Source: Polymyxa betae | Lineage: Eukaryota > Endomyxa > Phytomyxea > Plasmodiophorida > Plasmodiophoridae | Length of the DNA stretch: 64,000 nt | Direction: 5' to 3' | Assembly (NCBI GenBank): GCA_003693705.1 | Contig: RBZT01000633.1 | Span: 186,001 to 250,000, forward strand | Shown here: one piece after another, positions 24,921 through 36,274 of the stretch | Position numbering within the stretch: the stretch's first letter is position 1 | How the letters are laid out: every line of letters starts with the position of its first letter | The notes under the pieces: model-generated | What the model was told of the DNA's origin: nothing | What the model saw: the letters and a program-made list of their open reading frames with translations, nothing else | The model's database searches: none | Position numbers and translations under genes: made by a program

Positions 24921-25696
24921 ATGGAAGGCGAGGTATGTGTCCAGACATTCTCAGGTCCAAGTCGTCATGATCCACTTGTAAACGTTCTCGATGGTCTGGA
25001 ATTATATCATGATGTCGTCGACGCCGATCTGCAGCGAAAATTGCTTGACTTCGTTGAGAAAGATATTCGAAAGGGAGAAAATCAGCTTCTGATTGGGTAT
25101 CCAATATTCGGTTGATAAAGGACAAATTTGATTTTACATTAGAAAATCCTATCAGCCACCAGAAGCCAAGAAATGGGCTGGAAGATCTAAAAGCAGGCTC
25201 TTGCTGCAGTATGGTTCGTGATTTCGGTCATAGCATCTTGATTTATTAATTGGCATATTCAGGAGCGTATACCTTATGTAATCGTGTTTATCGACATATT
25301 GCTGTAGAACCGATTCAAACAGAACCTTTGCAGTTACTTATAGACACATTATATTCCAAAGGCGTTCTAAAAGATACAAGTTGTAGACCTAATCAATGTA
25401 CTATAAATGTGTATGAACAAGGAAATTGGCTTCCAGCACATGTCGACAACAAAGAGTTTCAAAGGCCCATAATTACTGTCTCGTTATTGTCGGAACAAGA
25501 AATGGTTTTGGGAGAACAATTACGTCTGGTGGAGGATGGCGTCTTCGACCAAGAACAATGTCGGTTAAGGCTGCCAATAGGATCGGCTGTTTGCCTCTGG
25601 CGTAATGCTGCTGATAGTCTGAAACACGCTCTACCAGCATGTACCTCCAAACGCATCTCAATCACATTGAGATATTTACCGGAGTTACCTGCTTAA
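24921..25696 (+). CDS. AlkB-like 2-oxoglutarate/Fe(II) dioxygenase (ALKBH5/plant ALKBH9-10 type)
   Basis: Three exons joined by two GT-AG introns give about 225 residues: MEGEVCVQTFSGPSRHDPLV, VVDADLQRKLLDFVEKDIRK, then SYQPPEAKKWAGRSKSRLLL and QYGAYTLCNRVYRHIAVEPI. The double-stranded beta-helix core carries NQCTINVYEQGNWLPAHVD (iron ligands H and D), a distal His in SLKHALPA and the 2-oxoglutarate-binding Arg in KRISITLRYLP. The layout resembles RNA m6A demethylases of the ALKBH5 and plant ALKBH9/10 group, so RNA demethylation is likely but not proved. Length is near the minimal catalytic core; no extra domains are visible. Confidence 0.85.
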
Positions 25697-25985
25697 TGTT
25701 GTATTATCTCTATTATTAAATTCACCATCTGTTTAATCTCGCTCCTGTTTTAATTTGATAGAGTGATACGCCGTTGGATAATTCTTTATTCTGAAGACAT
25801 CAAAAGTCGAATGATTTTAGCTAATAGTTATCGACTGAAGTTAGGGTTTTGGGGTTTGGGGGTTCGATTTTGTAACAACAAAAGTGCGTTCAGGTTGAGC
25901 CAGCGAACACTTTTTCATAATCGCCTTTCTGTAATCTCTTGTTGGGGGTCGTCTTCCAAGCCCCAGAGCTGGCGACGTCTAATCT

Positions 25986-27425
25986 ATGGGCTCGTTTCTT
26001 GCCAGATGCATTGCCGCCGCTCTGCTGGTCGTCGCTTTCTTGATTGTTGCTGAAGCCTCTGGGGATTACTATTCAATGCTTGGTGTGGCGAGAGATGCGA
26101 CACAGAATGAGGTGAGCTTGTTTTGTTCCTGACAATTGCTGCTGAAAGGAATTAGATTAAGAAAGCCTTCAACAAACAAGCCAGAAATGTTCATCCAGAT
26201 AGGAACAAGGTGATCTTGTCGTTATTGCAGAGTCTCTTAATTAATATCGCCGACAGAGTCCAGATGCAGAAGAACAGTTCAAGAAGTTAAAGAAGGCATA
26301 CGATGTTCTATATGATGAAGAACGACGATCAGTGTATGATCGATATGGCGAGGATGGTATCGATCGAATTGAAAATGGCCAAGGTGGATTCAGTCGATCC
26401 TCCTCCTCCGTATTCGATTTTTTCGAGCAATTTGGAGGGTTTAACGGTATGGGAAATGCCAGATTCGAACAAGAAGAACAACGGGGTGAAGACCTTCAAA
26501 TGGTGCATCCAATCTCCATTATTGCCACTATTCAAAATTTCTGACAATGCTCAGGCGCTTGTTATTACTTTGGAAGAGGTGTTTACTGGAACAACTAAAC
26601 ACGCTCACATGAACTGTCATGAGACCTGTCCGCATTGTAAAGGCTCAGGAGCTGACTCTCCTCATGACATTCAAACCTGTCCACAATGTCATGGTCATGG
26701 TCGCCTCGTCACCCGACAAGGATGGGTGACAACGGTAGTCATGCGTGTTCCAATCAATCAGATCGTTTAATTTATCATAGTGCAATGTTTGCGGTGGGAA
26801 AGGCAAACTCGTACGAAGTAAATGTCATATGTGTAAAGGGCACAAAGTAAGGTTTTCCCAATTACCTCGTTTGTTGCTTCTCAGCAGTCACATTCAGGTT
26901 GTTCCGCATCCGAAAGAATTCGAGATTTACGTGCCAAAGGGCATTAAAGAGAACGAGGTCCTTGTTCACGAACATGAAGGTGACGAGCGTCCCGATATGA
27001 GACCTGGACACATTTCTTTCACAATATCGACGGCAGCTCATCCGGTATTCACCCGGAATGGCGACAACCTTGAGGCTAATTTGTAGGCGGTATTCCTCGA
27101 ATAGTTAATATTCTTCTAACTATGCTCAGGGAAATCGATTTGTTGGAATCCCTAGTAGGTTTTGAAAAAACCATACAAGGCCTAGATGGGAAACCCATCA
27201 AAGTGTCAAATAACGAAGTATGTTGATATCTGCACGCATCTTCTGTCTGCTGAATGTTCGCAGATCACCAATCCAGGACAGGTTTTGACTGTCAAAAAGG
27301 CAGGCTTGCCAAACAAACAGAAACCGTCGAAATTTGGCGATCTATTTATTAAATGCCAAGTGCGTTTTCCTTTCAAATTAACGCCAGAACAAGCTGCTGT
27401 TATCGATAAAGTTCTTCCAAAATAG
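25986..27425 (+). CDS. ER-lumenal DnaJ/Hsp40 co-chaperone (type I, zinc-binding)
   Basis: The protein starts with a signal peptide (MGSFLARCIAAALLVVAFLI) directly followed by a J domain: SGDYYSMLGVARDATQNE, IKKAFNKQARNVHPDRNK (HPD intact) and KKLKKAYDVLYDEERRSVYD. A Gly/Phe/Ser-rich linker follows, then the zinc-binding region with four CxxCxG-like motifs (CPHCKGSG, CPQCHGHG, CNVCGGKG, CHMCKGHK) and the substrate-binding C-terminal domains (FEIYVPKGIKENEVLVHEHE, PGHISFTISTAAHPVF). It ends in VLPK with stop at 27423, without a KDEL-like signal. It should stimulate the ER Hsp70 (BiP), like yeast Scj1 or animal ERdj3. About seven introns; the first is 44 nt. Confidence 0.92.
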
Positions 27426-27550
27426 AACTTCTCATAGGCAGTGCGCGTATAGCATTGTAATAATGTCGCTTCCAATGTGTAAATAAACAATACATCAGCC
27501 ATGGTCCAATTAAATGGAAAGTTGTATATGTATTGGATTCGAAAAGAAAA

Positions 27551-28441
27551 TTAGATAAATTCGTCAATGAGCGAGCTGCGAAGATCGTTGACGATGGCGT
27601 CTTTTGGACCTTCATGCAGGTTGAATATTGATTCAATAACACTCTTCTCAGTCGTCGTTGTAGCGATGCCACAGAAAGCAGTCCAATCGTTGACGACGAG
27701 ACCGGCAGCGATCACATCGCTACCGCGATTGACAGTTCCGGCAGTTAGCGGAACTTGCAATAATGAAGACAATTCTAAAGACTGAATCAGAGGGCAGTAT
27801 GACCAAATGAATCGCAATCAAACCTTGTTGCTCTTCTAGAGTGGTCTTAGGATGGACCAGACCGCCCTGGTTCGTTAGTTTACAGTAACTTCCAACCAGA
27901 ACATTGCCAGCGATGCTCTGACGGAAGACTTCGACGCCGAGAACATCGGCGACGATCTCTTCTGTGGCTTGGTCAATGTCGGGATGGACCAGGGCGACAT
28001 GGTCATTACAGGCGATGACATTGCCCAATGCACTCAGTTTCTCCTCAATCCTTTGAATCTAACAACAGATTGCTTCAGTTCAACAATTTAGCAAATTCCA
28101 TCGCACTGGTACTTTGGCAGAATTCGGCAGCGAATTCCTCAGATGCTGAAGTTCGAGGTCGGTGGTCGTACTGGGCACCAGCAAGCCGTTCTTGTTACCG
28201 ACAGTTAATCGGCCCACGATACGACATCCAGCAATTGAGCTGTGAATAACGGGGATGTGATCAGCCAGTTCGCCTTCGAATGCGCTGTAGAACGAATCGC
28301 TGGCGCCGATTCCCACCAGACAGTACGAATTCGTCAGAGAGGCAAAGACGCCGATTTCGTCCGAATTCTCGAATTTCACACCTGGATGGAATTCAGAGAC
28401 GGCGCCCACCCGAGCCTGGCTGTCGACTTACGAATTGCCAT
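27551..28441 (-). CDS. EIF6: Eukaryotic translation initiation factor 6
   Basis: eIF6 binds the 60S subunit, blocks premature joining to 40S and is needed for 60S biogenesis. MAIR is joined across an intron to [20 protein letters not shown], followed by [100 protein letters not shown] and [20 protein letters not shown]. The five-fold pseudosymmetric repeats are all represented and the stop is at 27551. The DnaJ stop is 126 bp away on the opposite strand. Its upstream region holds the 17-bp element also found at RPL10, a protein whose loading is functionally linked to eIF6 release. Confidence 0.96.
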
Positions 28442-28498
28442 GAGGCTGTTCTCAGAGAGAGAATCAAATTGCTAAAGATTCCTCAGAAAAGGAAGACT

Positions 28499-28515
28499 CG
28501 GATTGCGTCACGGAC
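28499..28515 (-). promoter_or_regulatory. Candidate promoter element upstream of eIF6
   Basis: CGGATTGCGTCACGGAC on the plus strand is identical to the site at 22527-22543. It begins 58 bp upstream of the eIF6 ATG, in the same orientation relative to the gene as at RPL10. Confidence 0.6.
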
Positions 28516-28689
28516 CTCTCTGTTCAGCCATGCTTTACTGCGATTTTCCATTTCAAATTGAGTTTTCGAGTTCTCGTGAAATTTCATTTCTCAGGCGTTT
28601 ACAATTTTTGCGGATTTGTGCGAGACGAAAAGATTTCTCGAAAAGGGCCGAAAAACAGGGAAATTCAGTAAAAAACAGCATTGTGGACT

Positions 28690-28952
28690 GGCGGGCAAAC
28701 TGGTCATGTTCTTTTTTAACAGAAGTTATGATGGGTTTATTCAACCCAGTAAACAAGAGAAAACTTGAATTCCAGGTTTGTTCTGAACAAGCTGAAGGGA
28801 GCAACCATAATCCTCAATTGTTGTCTGGATTGCAATGAAAGTGGTCGAGCTGTCATGGAACGAGGTTAATTCAAAAAGCCGGTGATAACGACGAGAATTT
28901 CGTGCGATCTAAACTCTTGGACTCAGCTGGAAACGAATATAATAGTTGTTAG
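28690..28952 (+). CDS. Possible small spliced gene, unknown
   Basis: In the 550-bp gap between eIF6 and the next minus gene, a plus frame (MMGLFNPVNKRKLEFQ) ends at a GT that could be a splice donor, and a second open stretch reads LIQKAGDNDENFVRSKLLD and ends with TAG at 28950. A 65-70-nt intron ending near 28850 could join them. Both pieces look like protein, but no family is recognised and the start is uncertain. It may instead be the 3' part of a transcript whose start lies nearer 28520. Confidence 0.3.
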
Positions 28953-28995
28953 TATTTAATGATAATAGAAATCAACATCCAGGTAAAACAGCTCA

Positions 28996-30064
28996 TTACA
29001 TATCCAATAATTTTCTGGCCTTGGATTTCATCTCTTCAAACGTGATCACACCCATATTACACGCCTTCTCATAATTGGCAAGCATGAACTTGGTCTCCTC
29101 TTGTTTGGCCTTGGCTTTGTGAATCTCCAGAAACTCCATAATTCCAGCACAGGCCTTATTGAAATCGGCTGACATCTTACACAACGCCTGTGTTTGAGTC
29201 TGCATCAACGCCTTCTTACCCTGCTGCTGTGCCTGCGATGTTAACGGGGCGGATCTGGCAGCAAGCGGCTCTGATTGTGGTTTCGGGCATGGATTGTGAC
29301 TAGCGCCATTCTGGTTAGCGGCGTCATCTGAATCAGATTCGGAAGCGGTCGGCGTCATCTGTGAAGGCTGGGCCGACATTGGCTGAGAAGACGGCGCTGG
29401 TTGAGGCAAATTCTGTGAATCGCCGCAGGCAGCAGGTTCACTGCAGCCGGCACTGACGGCAGCTGTTGTCTGCGATGGCGTCGTGGAAGACGCTGGAGTC
29501 TCAGGTGGCTTTTCTGTTGGTGGTGCCTGAATGGTGACAGCGTTCATAGGCTTCTGCTGGGACGAGATCTCGGCGTTGTGATTACGCCAGAGAATCTGCT
29601 GCATCAGCGGAGACGCACCCGTCATCTTCAGACGCTTCAGAATCTGTTCGTTCTGCTGGACAAGTTCGGTAATTGAGCTGTTCTGCCCTGTGCCTTCCAG
29701 CTCTTTCAACATGTTTCGGACACGGGTCTTCAAATGTTCGTTGTCGAAGGCCGATGCTTCCGGATACAGCCCAACAAAATCGTTGTACACCTAATTGAAG
29801 TTGAAAACAGTGATGAAGGCTTGATGGCGTCAAGCGAACCTTTTTCCAGACAGAAGATGGGACCAATTGAGTGACACTTTCTCGAGATTGAACGTATTGT
29901 GAGTAATGCATACGATAGGATGCGATTAGAGTACTCATATGTTGAGGTGTCAAAGTGGCCCGTGGCTTTCGTTTCTTTTTGGCGCTGTTCGGCGTGCCGG
30001 GTGGCTGTAAATCAGGTGCAACCGGCAGCACGAGCTCAGTCTGGTCGGCCGTGGTCGTTGACAT
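28996..30064 (-). CDS. Myb/SANT-like DNA-binding protein
   Basis: Two exons joined by a 49-nt intron give about 350 residues. The N-terminus is basic (NSAKKKRKPRATLTPQHMS) and looks like a nuclear signal. A three-helix Myb/SANT-like or trihelix-like region follows: MSTLIASYRMHYSQYVQSRE, VWKK joined to VYNDFVGLYPEASAFDNEH and LKTRVRNMLKELE. Then comes a long Pro/Ser/Gln/Thr-rich low-complexity segment and a helical C-terminus (ADFNKACAGIMEFLEIHKAK, FEEMKSKARKLLDM). This looks like a transcription factor with a disordered middle and an oligomerisation helix. The DNA-binding call rests on pattern only. Start ATG 30064; an upstream TTG is not a start. Confidence 0.6.
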
Positions 30065-30476
30065 GACGCTTGCGATAGTCAAGGCGAATTTAGGCGGAAA
30101 TCTCGGCGTGAAAAAATAACCCGTTCAGCATGGATGAACCGCGCAGTTTTTTCCGCCCATTTTCAATCGGGTTCATTTTCACAAAATTTAGCTGCATCTC
30201 CGCTAATCTGAAACATTGCACAGATGCGGACTTTTCTCACTTCACTGAGTTTTTCCCACTGTTGTCTGGGCTTTCTATGACTCTGACCAATGGGAAAAAC
30301 TCGGTCTTGAACTATTATTAAAATGGCTATTGTTGTATCGGAATTGATGACTCGATGTCACCTAGCCAAACGGCTCAATGAGGAATCCGATTCAGGTCTA
30401 TTGGAAGATTTCTGAGTACCTTGAGCCGATCAAAGGACAGCTTGATTAGATTCCAAATTGTCTGCCGATCACAGCC
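30065..30476. other. Divergent intergenic region upstream of RSPH9
   Basis: About 410 bp. A short plus frame from ATG 30322 (MAIVVSELMTRCHLAKRLNE) could be an upstream ORF or an alternative first exon, but it runs into a stop and no splice join is clear. No promoter motif recognised. Confidence 0.4.
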
Positions 30477-31545
30477 ATGATTATCGGTGAGAGTATCAAC
30501 CAAGTTTGTCTCAATCGATGCTTGAACCCAGCTGAGAAGCTAGCAGTACGAGCATCGTTAAATCAGCTAGCTAATGAGGATCCATTCGGATCTTTATCCT
30601 TCTGGGTAATAGTTCGCTGCTAGTTATACGTTTGCAATGTAGAATTCAAGATCGTTGTTGTTAGGGTAAAATCTATGGAGTTCAGAACGACTACTTAATC
30701 GCGAAATCATTAAATTTCAAAGTTGAGATCTCCAAGAAGTTCTACTTCAGTATGGATCAGGGCAAGACATTTGCTGTTCTTCCAAATATCGACGCTTGGA
30801 TCGCCGATAAAGCTAGTAAACATCATGGACAGTTTACTGGAGACCCGAGCGCCCAGCTTCAAGAATTCGTACCTGGCCAGGGCGAAGGTGACAAGGAGGG
30901 CGAAGTCTACTAACCTGTCGCCTCCCCGATGTCTTGGCTAATTTTAAGCATAGGAGCAGGAGTCTGCTGATGGAAAGGAAGTTGACGGTTCTGCGTCGAT
31001 TCGGCAACTAAGAGAGTTGGAACGGTTGTCATGGACTGTGTTGAATATCGATCATCATACAGATTTGACTATCAAAGGATCTTATATTAGAAACTCTGCC
31101 AGTGATCTGATCCCAAACCCAAATTTCCAGGGATTAGAGTCCCCTGCTCAACTATTAGATCTGAATAACTATCAACATCTACGTCAGCCGCAAGATCTTG
31201 ACAATCTCATCGTTAGTAATAATTCAAGATTACAACCCAACCTAATTTGCATTGCTCAGGAAATGACGAAACGATTAGAATCATTCAGCATCAAAGCAGC
31301 TTTGGATACAATATCCATTGACCTACCAAAAGGTGTTTGGACAGTTTCTGCAGTGGATTCTAGTGGCACCTCTGTACATCTTCAGAACCATCTATGGCCA
31401 GGTAAGACACCCTTAATCGATGTACATTGAAGTCAACATATGTGTAGGGTTTTCTGCTTGGGTTTCGATTGGATCACCCAGGATTGAACAAGCTGGCTAC
31501 TTCGGATATGGTCAACGAAATCAGGATTTGGTCTTCGCGTTATAA
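30477..31545 (+). CDS. RSPH9: Radial spoke head protein 9 homologue
   Basis: RSPH9 is a component of the radial spoke head in motile 9+2 axonemes. The proposed start gives MIIGESINQVCLNRCLNPAE, KLAVRASLNQLANEDPFGSL, then SFW joined across an intron to GKIYGVQNDYLIAKSLNFK, matching the family's FWGRILGLVADYYIAQGL. YFSMDQGKTFAVLPNIDAW and HGQFTGDPSAQLQEF follow. The C-terminal signature is DLPKGVWTVSAVD, HLWPG joined to FSAWVSIGSP and YFGYGQRNQDLVFAL, very close to the end of animal and algal RSPH9, with TAA at 31543. At least three short introns. The gene shows the organism builds motile flagella at some life stage. Confidence 0.9.
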
Positions 31546-32013
31546 ACATAACACTTTAAAGTGTTTTTATGTTGAGCAGATTGCGGTGAAGACTTTCATC
31601 TTCCTCGAGCTAGCATATGGCTCCTTAGGGATTGCCTACTTTTAGGTGTCGTAGAAGAGAGCAAGCCCCCTGCCGTTTCTTAACTGAAGTCTTTGGCCTG
31701 GTAGCAATAGCTAAGGAAGCGAAGCCCTGCCTTTATTTATCCAGCTTGTGACAGGAATTTGTTGAATACTGGCACTTGGAAGAACGAACTGATTCAGCTC
31801 GTTCAACCCACGCTCAAGCTTGAACAGAATCTTTATCTTCGAATTCGTAACTGCTCCCTCGTCTCTGTTTCTGCAATTCTGCTTCCCATTACTATTCCAG
31901 TTTGTGTATCTTTTGTCTACAGGTAATCTTATCTGTTGTATTGATAGATAGTTCGGTTCTTGACAGACTGCTTCGTTTTGACTGACATAGATCTTCTATA
32001 TGCCGTTTCTCGT

Positions 32014-32166
32014 CGTTGACTGATTCCTTTGAGTTGGCGTAGACACTTTGGATATCAATTTCGACGTTGATTGATCCTTTTTTATTGGCGTAGGCACTTG
32101 GGATACTGGTCTGGTAGTTGAATGAACCCTTTTAACTGATGCTAACGCTTTCGATAACAGTAGCCT
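32014..32166. repeat. Degenerate tandem repeat, three units of about 51 bp
   Basis: Units begin at 32014, 32066 and 32117, each starting GTTGANTGAN(C/T)CC and continuing with a TTGGCGTAGRCACTT-like segment that decays in the third copy. On the minus strand the repeat is open and would encode an approximate TPTQ/TPIK repeat, but no gene context supports translation. Confidence 0.6.
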
Positions 32167-32185
32167 TTCTTGAGTCGGTGTAGAT

Positions 32186-32320
32186 GGTTTCAATCTGTCA
32201 TGTGAGCAATCAACTTTAGTGGGCGACAATTCCAGCTATCAGCAGCCACTCTTCAGGCCGTCTAGACGGTCTCAATTGTTCAGGTGCGCAATCAACTTTA
32301 GAGGGCGACAGTTTCAGCTA
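32186..32320. repeat. Two-copy direct repeat of about 53 bp
   Basis: Copies at 32186-32238 and 32268-32320 share GCAATCAACTTTAG, GGGCGACA and CAGCTA in the same order, with period 82 bp. It is a different unit from the neighbouring 51-bp repeat. Confidence 0.65.
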
Positions 32321-32503
32321 GCAATCAGCACGGCTCGGTTTCAACTGGTTCAAACCAAAATTGTACGGTTTGGTTTGAGGTTAATGAAATTGGTTTGGTT
32401 TGCTTTGAAGTGGTTTTGGTTTGGCTTGATGCATCGCTAAACCGCTTTGTAGCCAAGAGGAAGGTTGGGTTAACGATAGAACAAGGTGGGCGGCCATTTC
32501 TTT

Positions 32504-33910
32504 TTATAGACGGTGACATAAGGTTTGCGGTTCCAGTTCAATTCCGGTCTCAATGGAGGTCTTGAGTCGTTTCGCCAGCACCCGGTCTCTTTTCGTTATT
32601 AAAGCATAAACTACCCCATCATTTCCAGCTCGAGCTGTTCTGCCTGCACGATGAAGAAACTCGGTTGAATTGTTAGGAAAGTCGAACATGACAACTGATG
32701 AGGAGACAGGGAGATCAATTCCACGACAAGAAATGTCAGTTGCGACCAAAATCGTTTTTTTTGCAGATAAGAACGAATCGAAGTTCGCTTTTCTGGTCTT
32801 AGGCAGAATACTGCCATGTATTGAAGTGGCTTGAGAAACCCCAGCTTCAATGAGACCATGTTCAATAGCTCGGCAGCTATCAATAGTGTTACAGAATACA
32901 ACGACACGTTGGTATTTGGGTTGGATCTCTCTAATCAGCGACACTAATTCAGTTAATTTGTCTTTACCGCCAACGTCTATGAAGTTGACCTAGATGATAC
33001 ATGTGACAAATCGTATATCAAGCCAAGATTATAAAATTACCTTGAGCTTTGGAGGAATCCTGTGAAGCTGATTGGACGTTATAATTTTTAAATTCGGGAA
33101 CCTTGATTGTAAGTGACGTATGCATTGCTTTGTTAAGGTGGCGCTTACGAGAACAAACTGAATGTCGGCTGATTTCGGCAACCGTTTTAATATCCCATTC
33201 TGAATTTCATCCATAAATCCACTTTTCCCGTCAAAAAGCGTATCGGCTTCATCAAACACAACTGTTTTCGTATTGTTTAAGCGGCAGAATCCATTGCTGA
33301 TTAACTCGCGAAGCCTTCCAGGTGTAGCAATGACAACATCAACAGAATCATCAAATATTTGCTTTTGCTGAGAAATCGATTTGCCCCCAACAATAAGTCT
33401 AGCAGTAAGCTTGATGTGATGACAGAACATTTTGGCGACATCGCCGATTTGCACAGCAAGTTCTCTGGAGGGAGCCAGAACAACAGCTCGAGGATACCCA
33501 GGAGTAGCAAGCAGCCCTAAAAAGAGTCAACACGTTCTAAGCAGAAGAACATTCTTATACCTGAACTTCCTTCTAGTGACTTCACATTATTTAGTAAAGG
33601 TAGCATATACGCTATAGTCTTCCCTATTTCAACCTTAAAACGATAAAATGACGTTGCTGGAAAGAATCTTACCTGAGCCGGTTTGATCTGCAAAAGCCAC
33701 GTTTTTCCTGTCCAGAATGTGAGGTATCACCGATTGCTGAATCCATGTAGGCGTATGGATGTTTGCAGATTGCAAAGCAGTAATGAGAGCTGGGTTTAAG
33801 CCTGACGATACGAACGATAATGTCCTGATCGACAGCCGCTTGGTAACCAGAAGTAATGTCAGCGGTGATCTAGCCATTGTCATGACGCCGAACTTCGCAG
33901 AAAATCCCAT
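32504..33910 (-). CDS. DEAD-box RNA helicase, probably organellar (DDX28/RH39-like)
   Basis: Helicase motifs run in order: Q motif (IHTPTWIQQSVIPHIL), motif I ADQTGSGK joined to TIAYMLPLL, Ia APSRELAVQIG (Ser in place of the usual Thr in PTREL), Ib TPGRLRELI, II DEAD (VVFDEADTLFDGKSG), III SAT (FVLVSATLTKQC), IV VVVFCNTIDSCRAIEHGL, V ILVATDISCRGIDLPVS and VI HRAGRTARAG. The start at 33910 gives a basic, hydroxylated N-terminus (MARSPLTLLLVTKRLSIRTL) that looks like a mitochondrial presequence. It likely works in mitochondrial ribosome or RNA metabolism; the exact orthologue is uncertain. Few introns, stop at 32504. Confidence 0.9.
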
Positions 33911-34293
33911 CGCAACTGATATTCGACAACAAAAATAACTTTCAGTGGTCAGTAGGACGCTTCAGTTGGAGTTATTCCCATAGGATTGTTCAATGGTACA
34001 ATTGGATGCTATCAGCAGTACCACTGTTCGTCCTGGCTTTTCCCGACCACTAAGCAATTCCGACACTTGCCTTGCTTGCAGAATACAATACTGGAATGGG
34101 ATTCACTGGCCAAGACTGGTACCAGATGCTGGAAGACAGATAGAGAGTGAATAGATAAGCGTAAGAGCTCTCAGTTACCATTATACTACAACAACATGAA
34201 CAAATGCGTTGCTGTTGCTATCTGAGACTGAGTATCAGATTGGACGACGACTCTGCTCTAAGCTGTCTTCAGACTATAGATATAATCAGACCA
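33911..34293. other. Upstream region of RhoGEF, with a possible first exon
   Basis: A 53-codon plus frame at 33993-34154 (MVQLDAISSTTVRPGFSRPL) contains GT donor-like sites, and the frame immediately before 34294 is also open (EYQIGRRLCSKLSSDYRYNQ). The RhoGEF may therefore begin in this upstream exon rather than at 34294. I could not fix the splice sites. Confidence 0.35.
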
Positions 34294-35666
34294 TGATCTC
34301 TCCACGATTGTTGAATGCCTCGCAGCCGCAATCCAGGCGTCGCGAAATCGTCCTCGAACTGTTATCTACAGAGAGGAACTATCTTTCTTGGTAGCCTTCT
34401 GTCATCTTCGCATCTCTCCTAGCTCATCGAAGCGTTGTAGTTTAAACGCTTTCTTCTCGACATACGTTTGGCATTTGTCAACTCAAAAATTCGTTCCAAT
34501 GCCGACTCAGTATATACAATTGGTTCAGAATTTGGAGGTCAACTTGTCGCCTTTACTTCTTATCTCCATGAATTTTAACCTTCATTAGGTAATTAAGCAG
34601 CTTCATTCACAGTTTTATGATGAACTTCTGTCCCATATAAGCATTGAGAGCTGGGAGTCGGATTCCGAAGTCTCACCCCTTTTCAAGAGATTTTCGCCTT
34701 TCTTTCGGATATATGGCGATGTGATTCATCAAGTCGAGGTTGTAGGGAATTTAGTGCAGGATTTAGCTGTAGAAAATCCTGCTTTGGATGACATCCTTCA
34801 GTGTTGTCGGCAGGATCCGCGCTGCAACAAGCATACATTTCAAAGCTTCTTAATTATGCCAGCTCAGGTTTGAACCTCTCAAAGTTGGAATGATATAATT
34901 TTTTAATGTCAACCGAAACAGCGAATCCCACGTTATATATTATTACTGAAGAATCTACTCCACCATACCCCATTAGACCATGTTGAAAGACAATCACTCC
35001 AGGAAGTGACAGAGCTTTTAGATTTGATTCTGCAACAAGTAATCTTGCATTGTTTTCTCCGTTCATACCAATGAGCTTAAATTTTTTAGATCAATCAGGA
35101 AGCCTTGAACGAATGCAATCGGAAAATTCTTGCGAGGATTCACAAAAAGGTCAGATAATAATAGCAATTGTTTATTCTCACTATTCTTAGCTGCTTGTTG
35201 CCTTTTAGATGCCAAAATCTTTCAATGTTTTCTTACCCAGGCGTAAATTTTTGATGAAGACGAGAATGCAGTTAATGAACCAAGACCAGTCAATTCAGCC
35301 TGTAAAGCTTGTTCTGTTCAGCGATGCACTTCTGATCGTCAAGAATTTCATTGGACATTATCGCATCGTGAAGAAGTTTGATTTTTCATGTTCTTCATCG
35401 TTAACAGGTTCGCGGCTACTTATTGACATGACGGATTACTAAATCTTTATTCAGTGAGAGATGGTGACGATTTTCCAGCGACATGCAAAGGAGCCGATGA
35501 AAATACGGATTCAAACAGAATCATATTTTGTGAAGGAGATGGCCAAAGATATATTCTCCAATGTGCTAACTATGCAATGAAGCGGAAGTGGTTGGACACG
35601 ATTATGCAATGCATTAATGGTTGCGTTAACAACTGCATCAGCAGTCAAGAACGCGATAGAAGGTGA
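34294..35666 (+). CDS. Rho-type guanine nucleotide exchange factor, DH-PH (first of two)
   Basis: The DH domain begins SRRREIVLELLSTERNYLS, the conserved CR1 helix, and continues with HKHTFQSFLIMPAQ joined across an intron to RIPRYILLLKNLLHHTPLDH (CR3), then SLQEVTELLDLILQQINQEA. The PH domain follows: FNVFLPRRKFLMKTRM, QPVKLVLFSDALLIVK and the final helix Trp in YAMKRKWLDTIMQC, with TGA at 35664. It should activate a Rho/Rac-family GTPase that controls actin. No other domain is seen. Exons are short and the first may lie upstream. Confidence 0.85.
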
Positions 35667-36274
35667 GAACATGTAAGACGTATTTAGCCTAATTAACAAA
35701 CATGTTCAGAGCATCATGCACGTTGTAAAGGTATAAAGCTTGATAACAACATTTGTCTTCTTTAACCAGCGCGGTATATTTATCCAGTTCCAAGTTAATA
35801 TTGTTATATACATTGTAAGGAAGTGAATCAATAAATATAAGCAGCCTTTTTCAAGGCCGATTCCTATTCGGGCATGGTGACGCCATCGGTAGAGGACACT
35901 TGTATCCAGCTTAGACGTTCATCAGATAAAAAATCGATAGAAAACTTACCTTTAACTGGCTACGACTTGGTTTCTTGGCAGAAAATGATATTTTTTTCAC
36001 AGCACTTTCCAATGGAGCGCCTACGAAACAATCAATCGAAAATCATCTGTCCAATAAGAGAAGACCTGGATGCAATTTTACTGGCAGTCGTGCTGGAGTT
36101 TGCTGCAGCCAAATGTCAAAATCGATTCATCAACGTAGATGGTACCAAACCGTAAAAGGAGGCAGAAGGGGCCTTGACATTACAGGTGTTGGGGGGACCA
36201 GACCCATCCGATTGATATCAGGAGAACTGGTTTGGGAAGAGTGATTGGTCTCTGGATTTTGACGCTCGTCTGAA
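35667..36274. other. Convergent 3' region between RhoGEF and HAUS6
   Basis: About 600 bp. Two overlapping plus frames exist (35874-36155 and 35975-36244). Neither shows a recognisable domain, and they compete for the same bases. I do not call a gene here. Confidence 0.4.

Larger units (their letters stand above)
31546..32503. other. Gene-poor region with tandem repeats between RSPH9 and DEAD-box gene
   Basis: About 960 bp at convergent 3' ends. Part of it is tandem repeat (separate entries). An open plus stretch around 31760-31925 encodes a hydrophobic tail (LVSVSAILLPITIPVCVSF) but has no clear start. Positions 32340-32430 are rich in GGTTTGGTTT-type runs. I see no supported gene. Confidence 0.5.

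Noticed and set aside
25841-25866. Telomere-like run TTAGGGTTTTGGGGTTTGGG
   Set aside because: A single imperfect stretch between two genes is not a telomeric array; at most it is a telobox-like promoter element.
35975-36244. 89-codon frame after the first RhoGEF
   Set aside because: Competes with another frame over the same bases, has no domain, and no splice link to the RhoGEF can be shown.
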